Assembly: GCF_000003855.2 (NCBI RefSeq)
Contig: NW_003101677.1
Span: 562,392 to 626,391 of the forward strand
Reading direction: 5' to 3'
From: Blastomyces gilchristii SLH14081
Taxonomy: Eukaryota > Ascomycota > Eurotiomycetes > Onygenales > Ajellomycetaceae
DNA length: 64,000 bases
Made by a program: the position numbers and the translations under genes. The notes under the pieces were generated by a model, which made no database searches, was not told where the DNA came from, and worked only from the letters and a program-made list of their open reading frames with translations. Positions 1-9,849 of the stretch are shown piece after piece (position 1 is the first letter of the stretch; every line of letters starts with the position of its first letter).

Positions 1-248
1 TTCTCTGATTAGAATATCTCCTCTTCAAACTGACACTGACACTGATACTGATATCTCAACTTCTCTTAAACCTACACTGAATGAATTATGATATATAACA
101 GCTCAAACTGATGAACTTCTTCAAGCACTTATCAAAGCAGTATATCAAGAAGTATCTCAATTCCTCTCAGAACTATGTATAAGAACTGACATCTCAAAAT
201 ACTTAATTAATGATAATAACACTCTACAGTTCTGCAAGTAATATTGAG

Positions 249-1495
249 TTCTCTACTCTGAACTCTTATACACTTGAATAATACAAGAGATACATGATTC
301 ATATATGACTAGTCATTCAGATTATGAATAAGTGTATCAAATGATCTTTCAGAAGTTCTACTGACCTGAGATATTAAATAGCATCAGATATTTTATCTGA
401 AACTGTAATTATTGTTTCTTCATCATCTTATGAAAGAACTGTAGAAAAGGCCTGCTGAAACTGCTTGATATCTCTGATAGAATCTTATAAGATGTGCTAA
501 TTAACTTCACTGTTAATCTCTCTGAGAGTAAGAACTGTAGAAATATTCTGATCATCATGAATCAATTAAGCAAGAGTATTATATTGAAACTCTGTGATAA
601 GATGAATACTGAACAAGTCACTGAAGCTTTTCTAAGAAGCTCATTCTATCAGATGCATGAATTGCTGAGATCTATAGTATCAGATCAGAGCTGTCAATTC
701 ATAAGCACTCTCTGAACAAGAATCTGTCAAGTTCTCAAGATTACATATTATCTGTCAACTGCCTATCACTCTGAGACTGATAATACATCAGAACAGATAA
801 TTCAGACTGTAAAAAACTATCTTCATAAGTTCTGTAATCACTTATAAGATGATTGACATGACCTGCTTCTACACACAGAGATTACTATCAATGAATGAGA
901 TATCATTTCAACAGATATAAGCCTGTTCTTTCTTACACATAATTATCACATGAAGATGTTGAATCTTCTAGAGATTATACAGTTCATACTAAATCTCTGC
1001 AGTCTGATTCAGATCACTGACAATATAGTAATAAAACTCTGAGATATCTGTGATTGAGCAGAGATCTTCATGACAACTGTAAAACAAGATCAAGAGAATT
1101 AAATCAATGTTCACTGAGACTTCACTGAATAATATAAGATAGAAGATCTAGTATAATTGAATCTTAAGAATATATAAATCACACATTTATCTTGTACACT
1201 AGATGACTGCCATGTCAAGTATAAAGTGATAGAAGTTCTAGATAGTCATAACTATTATCTTGACACATTATCAGAAATTCATAATGTCTTTCACACAAGC
1301 TTACTTCACTGCACTGTCACTAATCTGTTTTCTTCTCAACTAACTTCTGACTGACAATTGCCAGGGATCATAGAAGAAGATAATAAGCTTAAGTGAGAGA
1401 TTGAAGATATTCTTGATAAGAGATCACACAGCTGTAATTAATAATATCTTGTAAAATAAGTCAGCTATGATCAACTGATCTGAACTCTGAGTTCT
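249..1495 (+). pseudogene. G1a integrase with C-terminal chromodomain, degraded
   Basis: The order is readable despite many TGA and TAA stops. An HHCC-type zinc-binding region lies at 270-420 (paired His, then the NCNYC stretch). The integrase catalytic core has its longest open stretch at 494-715, with the recognisable peptide LRSIVSDQSCQF containing a catalytic Asp. A chromodomain-like tail at 1360-1490 shows EIEDILDKR followed by YLVK. The tail would have bound methylated histone and steered insertion into heterochromatin. Most stops sit where the family has Trp or Arg (TGG or CGA to TGA), as hypermutation predicts. Family assignment is secure; exact ends are not. Confidence 0.8.
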
Positions 1496-1555
1496 GTGTT
1501 ATTTAAAACAGCAGCTCTTGACTGATAAGAACTGCTTCTGAAAAGAAGGAACTAA

Positions 1556-1869
1556 TGTGATGAGCTGTGCCTGATCAATCATATAGACTATTTCATACAC
1601 TTCATAGATTTCTACTGTCTCATTTCTGATCACTGATTCTCAGCTGTTACAAACATGTATATTTCAATTGCTGATCCTCAGCCGCTATGAACATGCGTAT
1701 ATTCTTCTGTTCTGAAGCATCACCGCGTACATCATCACATACACATATAAATATTCACTTCAATTGCTGATTCTCGCACTTTCTTTTTCTTTTCTTCTCT
1801 AACATTTTTCTCTTTGTTATATAAGACCTATCAATATTATACCAATCTATTCGGCGTAGGCCTCTTACA
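1556..1869 (+). repeat. G1a 3' LTR (314 bp)
   Basis: It begins tgtgatgagctg and ends cctcttaca, the TG...CA form of the family. It is preceded by the purine tract aaaagaaggaactaa (1540-1555), which served as the plus-strand primer. The middle carries a short imperfect tandem repeat around acatg-gtatat motifs (1650-1705). Its length matches both LTRs of G1c. Confidence 0.85.
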
Positions 1870-1912
1870 GATCTATATATTATACTGATCTATTCAGTGT
1901 AGATCTCTTATA
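1870..1912 (+). repeat. G1b 5' LTR remnant
   Basis: This is the last 43 bp of a family-1 LTR, ending gtagatctcttata where the family has a terminal CA. It follows directly after the complete G1a LTR. The rest of the LTR should lie left of the window, beyond the other end of G1a. Confidence 0.75.
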
Positions 1913-2255
1913 CTTGAAAAATGTTCATTATCTTCTTATTAGAAACAATTATTCATGTATTATCTTCTTATTAGAAACAATTACTCACTGAGATATCTAA
2001 ATGCATAACAATGTGTAAGAAATAGAGAAACAGTTAAACAGTTAAGTGAACACTGAGTCTTTAAATAGAAGCTTGCTTATCAGTCACTCTGACTCTGTAA
2101 CAAGATCTTATAAAGAGAATAAGATCTTATAAAGAGAATATCAGTGAAAGATCTGAGAGTTCTAATACTACAGATATATAAGATATTTATATAATTATAC
2201 TTCTTCTGATTTCACAGATATTACACATTCAACAATTAATATAATCATGTCTAAT
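1913..2255 (+). other. G1b 5' leader
   Basis: Untranslated region between LTR and gag. It starts cttgaaaaatgttcattatc, as in G1e. Around 1922-1990 a unit of about 37 bp (core ttcttattagaaacaatta) is present twice. A 19-20 bp unit (taagatcttataaagagaa) is repeated near 2101-2137. No clear tRNA primer-binding site is recognisable. The last 13 bases (2243-2255) are the left copy of the chimera's target duplication. Confidence 0.6.
2243..2255. repeat. Target-site duplication of chimera 1 (left copy)
   Basis: The sequence is aatcatgtctaat, repeated at 3285-3297. The ATG inside it is the gag start codon of G1b, as comparison with G1d (25388-25386) shows. Confidence 0.9.
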
Positions 2256-2536
2256 TATTATTATTATTATTCTTCAATTATAGATGTATGCAGTCAGAGA
2301 CTATGATATCTACCTGAGAACTTTTAGTTCTCAGAGTTTTTCCTATATCTGTAAAGTTAACTATTATACATTCATCAATTTCAGATATACAAAATCAGAA
2401 AATTTCAGCTCAGAATATAAAAAATGTTTACAAATTGCAGTGTTTTAACATCTTCTGATACTTTGAAATCATTTGACAATCTCATGACAAAGGAAAAGAG
2501 AACACAGTCTTAAAGATAGACACATTAAATAGATAG
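2256..2536 (-). mobile_element. LINE 3' end within chimera 1
   Basis: On the minus strand this matches the 3' untranslated end of the LINE copies ending at 12614 and 56788. Shared features are the tct-atc repeats, tcatgatattgtcaaatg, the acttttagttctcag hairpin-like stretch and a terminal AAT/TAA repeat. The match stops at 2536, where the LINE copies continue but this one changes to the GC-rich body. Confidence 0.85.
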
Positions 2537-3176
2537 CTACAGAACAAGACCTCTGCAGTTTACACCTTAAGCTATATACATATTTTAACACTCTATATAA
2601 CCGACTGCTGCCTCTGTCCTCTCAGGCCCGCTTCAGGGGTTATCATTCCCTCTAAAGGGCCGCCGCCCAGCTAGCTCCTGTAACTAGCTTACTCATAAGT
2701 GGGATTCTCACTAAGAATAATACCAGAGCTACTCAATTCTAGTTAAGTCTCTAACCTTGCAGCTGTCAATCTCGGCATTCCAGCCTATCAATTGGCTGTC
2801 ATGGTCTTGCTTACACTAACCACCTATTAAGAGCACCTAGGCCTCATCTCACCTAGGTCCTTGCTAGGCCCAGAGTGTTCTAATCAGATAGTTTTTAAAT
2901 CTTATTCCCCGGAAGTGGGTGCCTAGAGTGAGGGGGATGAGGCCTGGCCAGTTAAGCTTGATGATGATTCACTATCCTGCGGGCACCCTAGATCTCAATC
3001 ACTCTAGTACTGATCTAACTTGAAGCGCCTGGGGAGCTGTTAACCCTAAGATCAGTGAGAATTAGCGCCCGGGAACCCCCGGGATGGACATCTTAAGCTT
3101 GAGAATGATTCATTATAGTGCACCCGGGGGCCCCTGGTACTGTTTTATGACTTAACAGTGGAAGCTGTGGTTAAGA
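2537..3176 (-). ncRNA. GC-rich non-coding body of chimera 1
   Basis: About 640 nt with no useful open frame and much higher G+C than its surroundings. It is homologous to the body of chimera 2. The blocks gagaggac followed by gtcggtta (2591-2615), agcttaaggtg (about 2562-2572) and catgaca...ttgataggc (about 2781-2803) recur in the same order. Its 3' terminus ends tgtag, against cgtag in chimera 2, right at the LINE junction in both. I do not recognise the RNA. SINE body, retroposed structured RNA and unknown Pol III transcript all remain possible. Confidence 0.6.
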
Positions 3177-3284
3177 TGGCCCTCGCAGGGTTCGAACCTG
3201 CCCCCTCTTGGCATTCATTCCCCGGGGGGAAGGCCGCTAATTGGGGCTCCATGGTAGCGTAGTTAACCACTACGCCACCGGGCC
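3177..3284 (-). ncRNA. tRNA-like Pol III head of chimera 1
   Basis: On the minus strand it has a 5' GGCCC able to pair with the 3' GGGCC, an A box (TGGCGTAGTGG, plus positions 3267-3277), a D-arm hairpin GCGTAG/CTACGC, a perfect T arm (GCAGG, loop TTCGAAC, CCTGC) with B box GGTTCGAACCC (3188-3198), and a 3' A. It is 108 nt, too long for a simple tRNA. The two inner acceptor pairs mismatch and I cannot place an anticodon. It may be an intron-containing tRNA, a tRNA-derived SINE head or an internal promoter. Confidence 0.7.
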
Positions 3285-3288
3285 AATC

Positions 3289-4440
3289 ATGTCTAATAAT
3301 AGTATGAGAGAACTCTTGAACATAAGCATAGATACAGTATTACAGTGACTCTGAGCAATGTTGAAACTATAATAATAATAAATAGCTGATATGCATGCAA
3401 CTTAACAATACTAATATGAAGAGATTCAATGATTATCTTAATAAGAAACTCATGCAATTTCAACATCTACAGAATTAAATATAAAAACACTGAAAGAATG
3501 CTTAGATACTCTCATATATTTTATACTTCTGATCTCACTCTCTACTCATCATGAAGAATGAAAATGCTCATGAAACTGAGTATAGATGAAGATGCTATTG
3601 ATTCACTAATTAATCAAGATTAATATATCAATGAATGATTGAAGAATCACATGAAACAGAAGTTTTCTTCATGAATAAAAGCATGTGAATCAGTGTTGCA
3701 AATACCTGATAATATTATTAAACATCTTGATATTCTGTTCTGAGACACTGTTATATAACAGAAAGTATTAGATTGATTACAGAGTACTCAATAGAGAAAT
3801 ACTTTTCTTACAAGATTCATCTCTGACTTTGATATCAAGATTCTAGAAGTAGATGATTAATCTTGAGAGAATTAAATGAAGATTAACATGCTTAAGAAGA
3901 CATTAACTTTCAAACTCTTACAGGCTCTTGTAAGTGTAGATGAAGACCAGACTTATAAAGATTTCTATGTATAACTTCAGATATTGAATGACTGTCTTAT
4001 CAAGCTCAAGAGTATACAGAACAGTGATAGAAGATGTTATACTTATACATCTACACTGAGAAATAACTCAGTTACTTATACACTCATGCTGAAGAATAAC
4101 AATGATGCAGATGCTATGAATTGAGTAGACTTAAATATCTATACATAAGTAAGAATCTCTGTCATCTGAACAAACTTCTGAGTTTCTGGGATTACTTCTG
4201 AAGAAGTTGCTGATTAATGTTAATAAGAAGTATGCATTAACTGTAACTGATCAGAACATATTACTTTCAACTGCTGATCAGTCTACATGCCTTCTCACTT
4301 AAAGAATGAATCAGCACCTGTTCATGTCAATCACATTGCAGTGAAGGAAGATTCAGAAGATAACTATAAGAATGTCTTGATGAAACAGAGAAAAGATTAG
4401 CTTCTGTTCAAATTTGTAAACAGAAGCTTAAAGAGATCAG
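3289..4440 (+). pseudogene. G1b gag, degraded
   Basis: Structural capsid protein of the retrotransposon. The ATG at 3289 starts a frame reading MSNNSMREL before stops appear. It is colinear with gag of G1e (46312-47450) and G1d. Downstream peptides such as FKLLQALVSVDEDQTYKDF and LNDCLIKLKSIQNSDRR remain visible. No CCHC zinc knuckle is evident in this family. The chimera inserted exactly at the start codon, duplicating it. Frequent TGA and TAA stops abolish the product. Confidence 0.7.
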
Positions 4441-4463
4441 ACAATAATAATTTAAAGAGAAAA

Positions 4464-4770
4464 TGACAATGAATATAATTCTTGTATCTACTGTGATTGA
4501 TAACATATATAATATGAAAGTCATGATAGACAGTAGTTTATGTTATTATACAATGATTAAATCTTCAGTTGTAAGACATTACAACCGTCAGTGTATTTTC
4601 TTATTAAAACTCTGACTTCTCACAGGATTTAATGACTTAAAAGATGTTTGTATCTGTTACATAATGAAGTTGAACATAGATGTCAAAGAATATTAACATG
4701 AAGATGTCTATGCATATGAAGTTGATAATCTCAATTATAATCTTATATTAGAACTTGTCTGACTATCTGA
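4464..4770 (+). pseudogene. G1b aspartic protease, degraded
   Basis: Retropepsin-like domain that would cut the Gag-Pol polyprotein. The frame reads VMIDSSLCYYTMIKSSVV, where DSS stands for the D-T/S-G active site. A later LNYNLILEL resembles the second conserved Leu-rich strand (LILG) of gypsy proteases. It is colinear with more open copies at 47505-47798 (+) and 35127-35396 (-). The Gly of the active-site triplet is missing in all copies, fitting G to A change. Confidence 0.7.
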
Positions 4771-4959
4771 ACAAGGCATCTTATTGAACACTTGAAATAG
4801 AAGCTTAATATTCTCTAACAATAATAGAGTTCACAAAGATGACATTTATAAGACTATAAATCTGACACAGATCTCTGTCAATGCCTATGAAATGCTCTGA
4901 AAAGAAAGTCACTGAAAAGATTACTAATAGCAGAATCATGTGACAATTTATTTCATCAG

Positions 4960-5870
4960 TCTGACTGATATTAAGAAAGCTCTAGAGAAGTTATTCTGTA
5001 CTATAATAACAGATTCTTATACAAAGCTCTCTCAATAATATCATGAATATCTAGATGTCTTCTGATAGAATAACACTATGAATATATCTCTCTTACAAGA
5101 CTCAGAAGTAGATTACAGTATCAAGTTAGAAAAGAAGAATGATAAGAATCTCAAGTCATTATAAGATTCTCTTTATAACATGTCTCAAGATGAACTTCTT
5201 CTTCTTCAGAAGACACTCAATGATCTATTGAATAAGGAATTTATATGTATTAGCAACTCTTTTACTGCAGCTTCTATTCTCTTTGTAAAGAAATCAGATA
5301 AAGAACTTTGATTCTGTGTGAACTATTGAGAATTGAACAGATTAATCAAGAAAGACTGCTATTCTTTATCTCTTATCAATGAAACTCTAGCTTGCATCAG
5401 ACAAGCTCAATGATTTACAAAACTAGATGTTATTATCATGTTTCATAAAATCTGTATTACTGAAGAAGATGAATGTCTTACAGCATTCTGAATATATTAT
5501 AATCTCTTTGAATGAATAGTTACACTCTTTGAACTGATCAATGCTCTCAGTACATTTCAGAAGTATATTCACTGAGTACTTCAGAATTTTCTTGATGAAT
5601 TTGCATCTGTATATCTTGATAATATTCTTATCTTCACTGATAGATTCAGAAAAGAATATCAAGAATATATATGAAGAGTATTACAATGATTACAAGAAGC
5701 AGAACTATTAATAGATATTGACAAGTGTGACTTCAAAGTCAAGAGTATCAAATATCTAGGTTTTATCATAGAAGCTGGCAAGGGAATTCAAATGAATTCT
5801 GAGAAAGTCTCTGTCATCCTTGAATGAGAAGCTTCACATACTGTGAAAGGTGTATGAAGCTTCATCGGAT
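4960..5870 (+). pseudogene. G1b reverse transcriptase, degraded
   Basis: Gypsy RT. Recognisable blocks in order are the FVKKSDKEL fingers motif near 5285, FCVNY with stop ELNRL (5310-5345), FTKLDV (5416-5433), LINALSTFQKY (about 5535-5567) and the catalytic box VYLDNILIFTD (about 5608-5640). The family's YLDD reads YLDN here, a G to A change of the second metal-binding Asp. Several TGA stops replace Trp or Arg. The product would be inactive even if translated. Confidence 0.85.
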
Positions 5871-6200
5871 TTGCTAACTTCTATCAGCAATTTATACAAA
5901 ACTTCTCAGATATCACAAGACCACTTACAGAACTTCTTGCAATTGTACACTATCTAGAAAAATGAGACTCTGAACTCTGAAGTGTCTTTGAATTTGAGAT
6001 AATCACAGATCATAAGAACCTCAAGCACTTCACAACTATTCATAAACTCACTGAATAACAGATGTGATGATCTGAGTTCTTAAGCTGCTTTCATTTTACA
6101 ATACACTACTGTCTCAGCAGCTAGAACTTGATGACAGATGCTCTCTTATGATAAGAGCAAGATATGTCTTTCAATGTAACAGACACCTGTTAAATGAACT
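5870..6200 (+). pseudogene. G1b RNase H, internally deleted
   Basis: The connection region NFYQQFIQNFSDITRPLTEL (5877-5936) leads directly to IVHYLEK and the E-F-E-I-I-T-D-H-K-N-L block (5985-6020). In G1e, about 250 bp lie between these blocks (48990-49255). The deletion ends share agaact, consistent with slippage or recombination between short direct repeats. The rest resembles the tether and RNase H of Ty3/gypsy pol. Confidence 0.75.
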
Positions 6201-6259
6201 GAGAACATCAGCTTCTAGATCTGAAGATATTAGTTAATCAAGATGAAACAACTCATGAC

Positions 6260-6766
6260 TAGACTGACCGTGTGACCGTGTCTGAGACCAGGACCAGAAT
6301 ATTTAATAGTCTTATTATCAATTTTACTGATCTCAGTACACTGTTTTAACATTAGATAGTAGTCTTATACTGTTTCAGTGAGACTTACTGTCTACTCTTG
6401 TCACATTTTTCAAATGAGATTATGATTTTCACTTCTCAATTTAAATTATTTTTATTCCTTTAAATGACTTTAAATCTTATTGGAGTGTTATCAAAAAGCA
6501 TTACTTTTTAAAAAATTAAGAATAGTCTAAAAAAAACCTTAAAATATCTAAAAATAGTCACTTTATGCCAAGAATGAAATTAAATGAGATCAAATGAGAT
6601 CACTTTCTTATTTTTTCTAAGTTATGATTTCATTTTGAGATCTGATATATAGTCACTTTGCATGTTTTTTTAATGATTAGTCCCAGCGAGATTCATGTCA
6701 AGAAATGTATGAGACCAGATCAAATGAGATCAAATGTTGAAATTCATGGTCCCGGCAGCCAGTCTA
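6260..6766. mobile_element. MITE-1: hAT-like non-autonomous DNA transposon
   Basis: A 507-bp element with termini tagactgaccg and, at the other end, the reverse complement tagactggctg. It is flanked by the 8-bp duplication ctcatgac (6252-6259) / ctcatgat (6767-6774), with one C/T difference. Two close relatives lie at 54386-54891 and 60205-60710, each with its own 8-bp TSD. There is no open frame of note. The 8-bp TSD and short inverted ends suggest mobilisation by a hAT-type transposase. It interrupts pol of G1b between RNase H and integrase. Confidence 0.85.
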
Positions 6767-6869
6767 CTCATGATACTATATATACTTCTTCAATTAGAAC
6801 ATCCTCTCTCTGAACTGTCACTGATACTAATACTAACACTGACACTGATATCTCAACTTCTTCTGAACC

Positions 6870-8300
6870 TACACTGAATAAATTATAACATATAACAGCT
6901 CAAACTGATGAACTTCTTTAAGTGCTCACTGAAGCAGTATATCAAGAAGCACTCTGATTCCTTCCAGAACTATGTATAAGAACTGACATCTCAGAATACT
7001 TAATCAATGACAATAACACTCTGTGATTCTATGAATGATGTTGAGTCTCTCACTCTGAACTCTTACACACTCAGATAATACAAGAGATGTATCATTTGTA
7101 TATAACTGACTATTCAGATTATAAATAATTATACTGAATAATCTCTCAAGAGTTCTACTGACCTGAGATATTAAACAGTATCAGATATTTTATTTGAAAC
7201 TGTAACTATTGTTCTTCTATTATCTTATGAAAGAACTGTAGAAAAGATCTACTGAAATTACTTAATATCTCTGATAGAATCTGATAAGATGTAGTAATTG
7301 ACTTTGCTGTTAATCTCTCTAAGAGTAAGAATTGTAGGAATGTTCTGATCATTGTAAACTGATTAAGCAAAGATATAATATTAAAACCTTGTAATAAGAT
7401 GAATACTGAGCAAGTCACTGAAGCTTTTCTACAGAGTCTATTCTATTGAATGTATGAATTACTAAGATCTATAGTATCAGATCAGAGCTGTTAATTCATG
7501 AGTACTCTCTGAATAAGAATCTGTCAAGTTCTCAAGATTATATACTGTTTATTAACTGTCTATTACTCTGAGACTGATAATGCATCAGAATAGATAATTC
7601 AGACTATAAAGAATTATCTTTATAAGTTCTGTAATCACTTATAAGATAATTGATATGATCTTCTTCTACATATAGAGATTGCTATTAACAGCTGAGATAC
7701 TGTCTCAACAGATGTAAGTCTGTTCTTTCTTACACACAGTTATTACATGAAAGTATTGAATCTTCTAGAAAGCATGCATTTCACACTGAACTCTCACAGT
7801 TTAATTCAGATCACTGATAATATAGTAATGAAGCTCTGAGACATCTGTGACTGAGCAGAGATCTTCATGATAATTATAAAATAAGATTAAGAGAACTAAA
7901 TCAATGTTCACTGAGATTCTGCTGAGCAATATAAGATAGAAGACTTAATGTGATTGAATCTCAAGAACGTACAGATCACATGTTTACCTTATACACTGAA
8001 TTATCATCATATCAATGTATAAAGTGATAGAAGTTCTAGATAGTCACAACTACTGTTTTGATATATTATCAGAAATTTATGATGTCTTTCACATGAGCTT
8101 GCTTCATCACATTATTATCAATCTGTTCTCTTCTCAACTGATTTCTGACTGACAGCTGCCAGGAATCATAGAAGAAGATAATGAACTTGAATGAGAGATT
8201 GAAGATATTCTTGATAAGAGACTCTGTGACTACAGTTAATAATATCTTATGAAATGAGTCAGCTATGATCATCTGACCTGAACTCTGAGTTTCACACTAT
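6870..8300 (+). pseudogene. G1b integrase and chromodomain, degraded
   Basis: Colinear with G1a 100-1495. The zinc-binding region is near 7070-7200. The catalytic core lies around 7280-7510 with ARDI/NVLIIV-type strand remnants and RSIVSDQSC. The C-terminal chromodomain at 8155-8290 shows GIIEEDNELE, then EIEDILDKR, then YLMK. Numerous stops are present. The minus-strand open frames at 7206-7418 and 8069-8272 are shadows of this region. Confidence 0.8.
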
Positions 8301-8359
8301 TCAAGACTGCAGCTCTTGACTGATGAGAACTATACATAATTAGAGAAAAGAGAGACTAA

Positions 8360-8650
8360 TATAGCAGACTGCATCTGATCATTATATAGACTATTTCTTT
8401 ACACTTTATAGATTTCATCAAAAGCTCTGATTCTCAGTTATTCTCAATCACTGATTCTTGGCTGAAAAACTCACAGAATTCCTATTCTTTCATCTCAAAG
8501 CTTCACCGCGTACACACTGTGTACACCTATAAATATTCACTTCAATCACTGATTCTCACACTTTCTCTTTCTTTTCCTTCTTTAATGTTTTTCACTTTGT
8601 TATATAAGACCTATATATTATATCAATCTATTCAGTGTAGGTCTCTTACA
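8360..8650 (+). repeat. G1b 3' LTR (291 bp)
   Basis: It starts tatagcagactgcatctgat (family: tgtgacaggctgc) and ends gtaggtctcttaca. It is preceded by the purine tract agagaaaagagagactaa. It is shorter than other family-1 LTRs because the central repeat block is reduced. Adjacent 8651 onward is family-2 sequence. Confidence 0.85.
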
Positions 8651-9515
8651 GTTTCACTCTTTACTGTAAGTCTCTCTGTAAGTAATTTCTTACACAGACT
8701 CTAGTTAAAAGTTTCTGTAAAGCTCTCAGTGCTGTCAGTACTCTCTGCAGCTCTGTAGATCTATAATCATCTCTTCTCTATCTGTACAATCTCTGATCAG
8801 ATATATGCAAATATGTCTAGATTCTCTCTTAACAGTTCTCACATCACACTGCATTTCTACAATCTCATTGTGAATGAGAGATGAGTTTTCAAGTACTTAT
8901 AAAATCTGAGTAATCAAGGCAATGTGAATATCATGAATTTATAATAAAAGTTAATCTGAGTAGATGAGTTCTCTCTCTATGTCTTAATTATTTTCAGGCT
9001 GAATACTTCAGTATAACTGAGAGAGTGAACACAGCTTTATAAGAGATATCTGATTATATATGCAGATAATCAGGTCTCAAGACTCTGCTATAACTGTGTA
9101 TACTTTAATATTCAGCTTCTCTGATGTCTGTATATTTCTAATAATCTTTATATTAAATACAACAATTGTCTGTATCATAGACATGATACTCTCTACTTCT
9201 TTAAAGAGAGAAATTGATAGTTATAAGAGAATTAAGTGTCAGATATTAAGAATGTGAGTGTGAGTTTTCTTTGTTTTTTCTTTATTAATTTCTAAATTAT
9301 GTTCATGACTCTGTTTTTATTTTCTTTGTTTTTTAACTTTAATAAGAATATGATTTCTTCTTTTCTTTATATACACTGTGAACTGTTTATTTTAGTAGAA
9401 ACTCATCATTTTATAGACTAGAGTTTATAAATAATAGTGTTAATATCTTTATTATAATCAGATTCTTAGTGAAGACTGTATTATTCTGACTTATCAGAAT
9501 TCACAGTATGAAAGT
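8651..9515 (-). mobile_element. G2a fragment 1: family-2 element, region 3' of pol
   Basis: Colinear with G2b about 15345-16213 and, on the other strand, with G2c 32760-33650. It contains the degraded downstream frame (orfX, roughly 8700-8990 on the minus strand) and the AT-rich spacer beside it. It is bounded left by the G1b LTR and right by the G1c LTR. It continues at 45563 after the whole G1c insertion, with aaagt duplicated at 9511-9515 and 45558-45562. This is the oldest visible layer in the window. Confidence 0.8.
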
Positions 9516-9829
9516 TGTAAGAGGCCTACACTGAATAGATTGGTATGATATTGATAGATCTTATATAACAAAGAGAAAAACATTAGAGAAGAAAAGAAAG
9601 AGAAAGTGTGAGAATCAGTGATCAGAGTGAATATTTATATGCATACACAGTAACATACACAGTGAAGCTTTAGAACAGAAGAATAGAAATTCTGTAGATT
9701 TTCAGCTGAGAATCAGTGACTGAGAATCAGAATGATAGGAATCTGTGAAGTGACTGAGAATCAGAACAGTAGAAATCTGTGAAGTGTAATAAAATAGTCT
9801 ATATAATTGATTAGATGCAGCCTGTCACA
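9516..9829 (-). repeat. G1c 3' LTR (314 bp)
   Basis: Read on plus it runs from tgtaagaggcctacac to cagcctgtcaca. The centre carries a 34-36 bp unit (core gtgactgagaatcag...aggaatctgtgaa) in about two copies (9715-9785). Confidence 0.9.
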
Positions 9830-9849
9830 TTAGCCCTCTCTTTCTAGAA

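Larger units (their letters stand above)
1..1869 (+). mobile_element. G1a: partial family-1 chromovirus, 3' part
   Basis: This is the right-hand end of a Ty3/gypsy chromovirus whose left part lies outside the window. It holds the end of pol (integrase and chromodomain) and a 3' LTR of 314 bp. The sequence just after it (gatct..., from 1870) is the last 43 bp of another family-1 LTR. G1a therefore appears to have inserted into the 5' LTR of G1b rather than being a tandem duplicate. The expected 5-bp duplication would be gatct, but its partner is off the window. Many in-frame stops show that it is dead. Confidence 0.8.
2256..3284 (-). mobile_element. Chimera 1: tRNA-headed RNA fused to LINE 3' end
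   Basis: Read on the minus strand, this is one retroposed unit of 1029 bp. It has a tRNA-like head (3284-3177), a GC-rich body (3176-2537), the last 281 bp of a Tad-like LINE (2536-2256) and a TAA-repeat tail. It is flanked by the perfect 13-bp duplication aatcatgtctaat at 2243-2255 and 3285-3297, so all parts entered in one event. The head starts exactly at the duplication boundary. GC content changes abruptly from about half G+C in the head and body to AT-rich in the LINE part. Confidence 0.85.
1870..8650 (+). mobile_element. G1b: family-1 chromovirus with three nested insertions
   Basis: A gypsy element on the + strand: truncated 5' LTR (1870-1912), leader, gag, protease, RT, RNase H, integrase with chromodomain, and 3' LTR (8360-8650). 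It is interrupted by G1a (in the 5' LTR), by a tRNA/LINE chimera at the gag start (2256-3284) and by a MITE (6260-6766). About 250 bp of RNase H found in G1e is missing near 5935. The sequence to its right (8651 onward) is family-2 DNA, so G1b sits in G2a. Its left flank is outside the window, so the TSD cannot be confirmed. Confidence 0.82.

Noticed and set aside
1913..1935. A tRNA primer-binding site after the family-1 5' LTR
   Set aside because: The sequence cttgaaaaatgttc does not resemble the 3' end complement of a common tRNA (no TGG start). Self-priming is possible but not shown.
1..8650. Tandem duplication of family-1 elements sharing one LTR
   Set aside because: The middle LTR is a complete 314-bp LTR followed by a 43-bp partial LTR, and the outer LTR is of another length class. 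Insertion into an LTR fits better.
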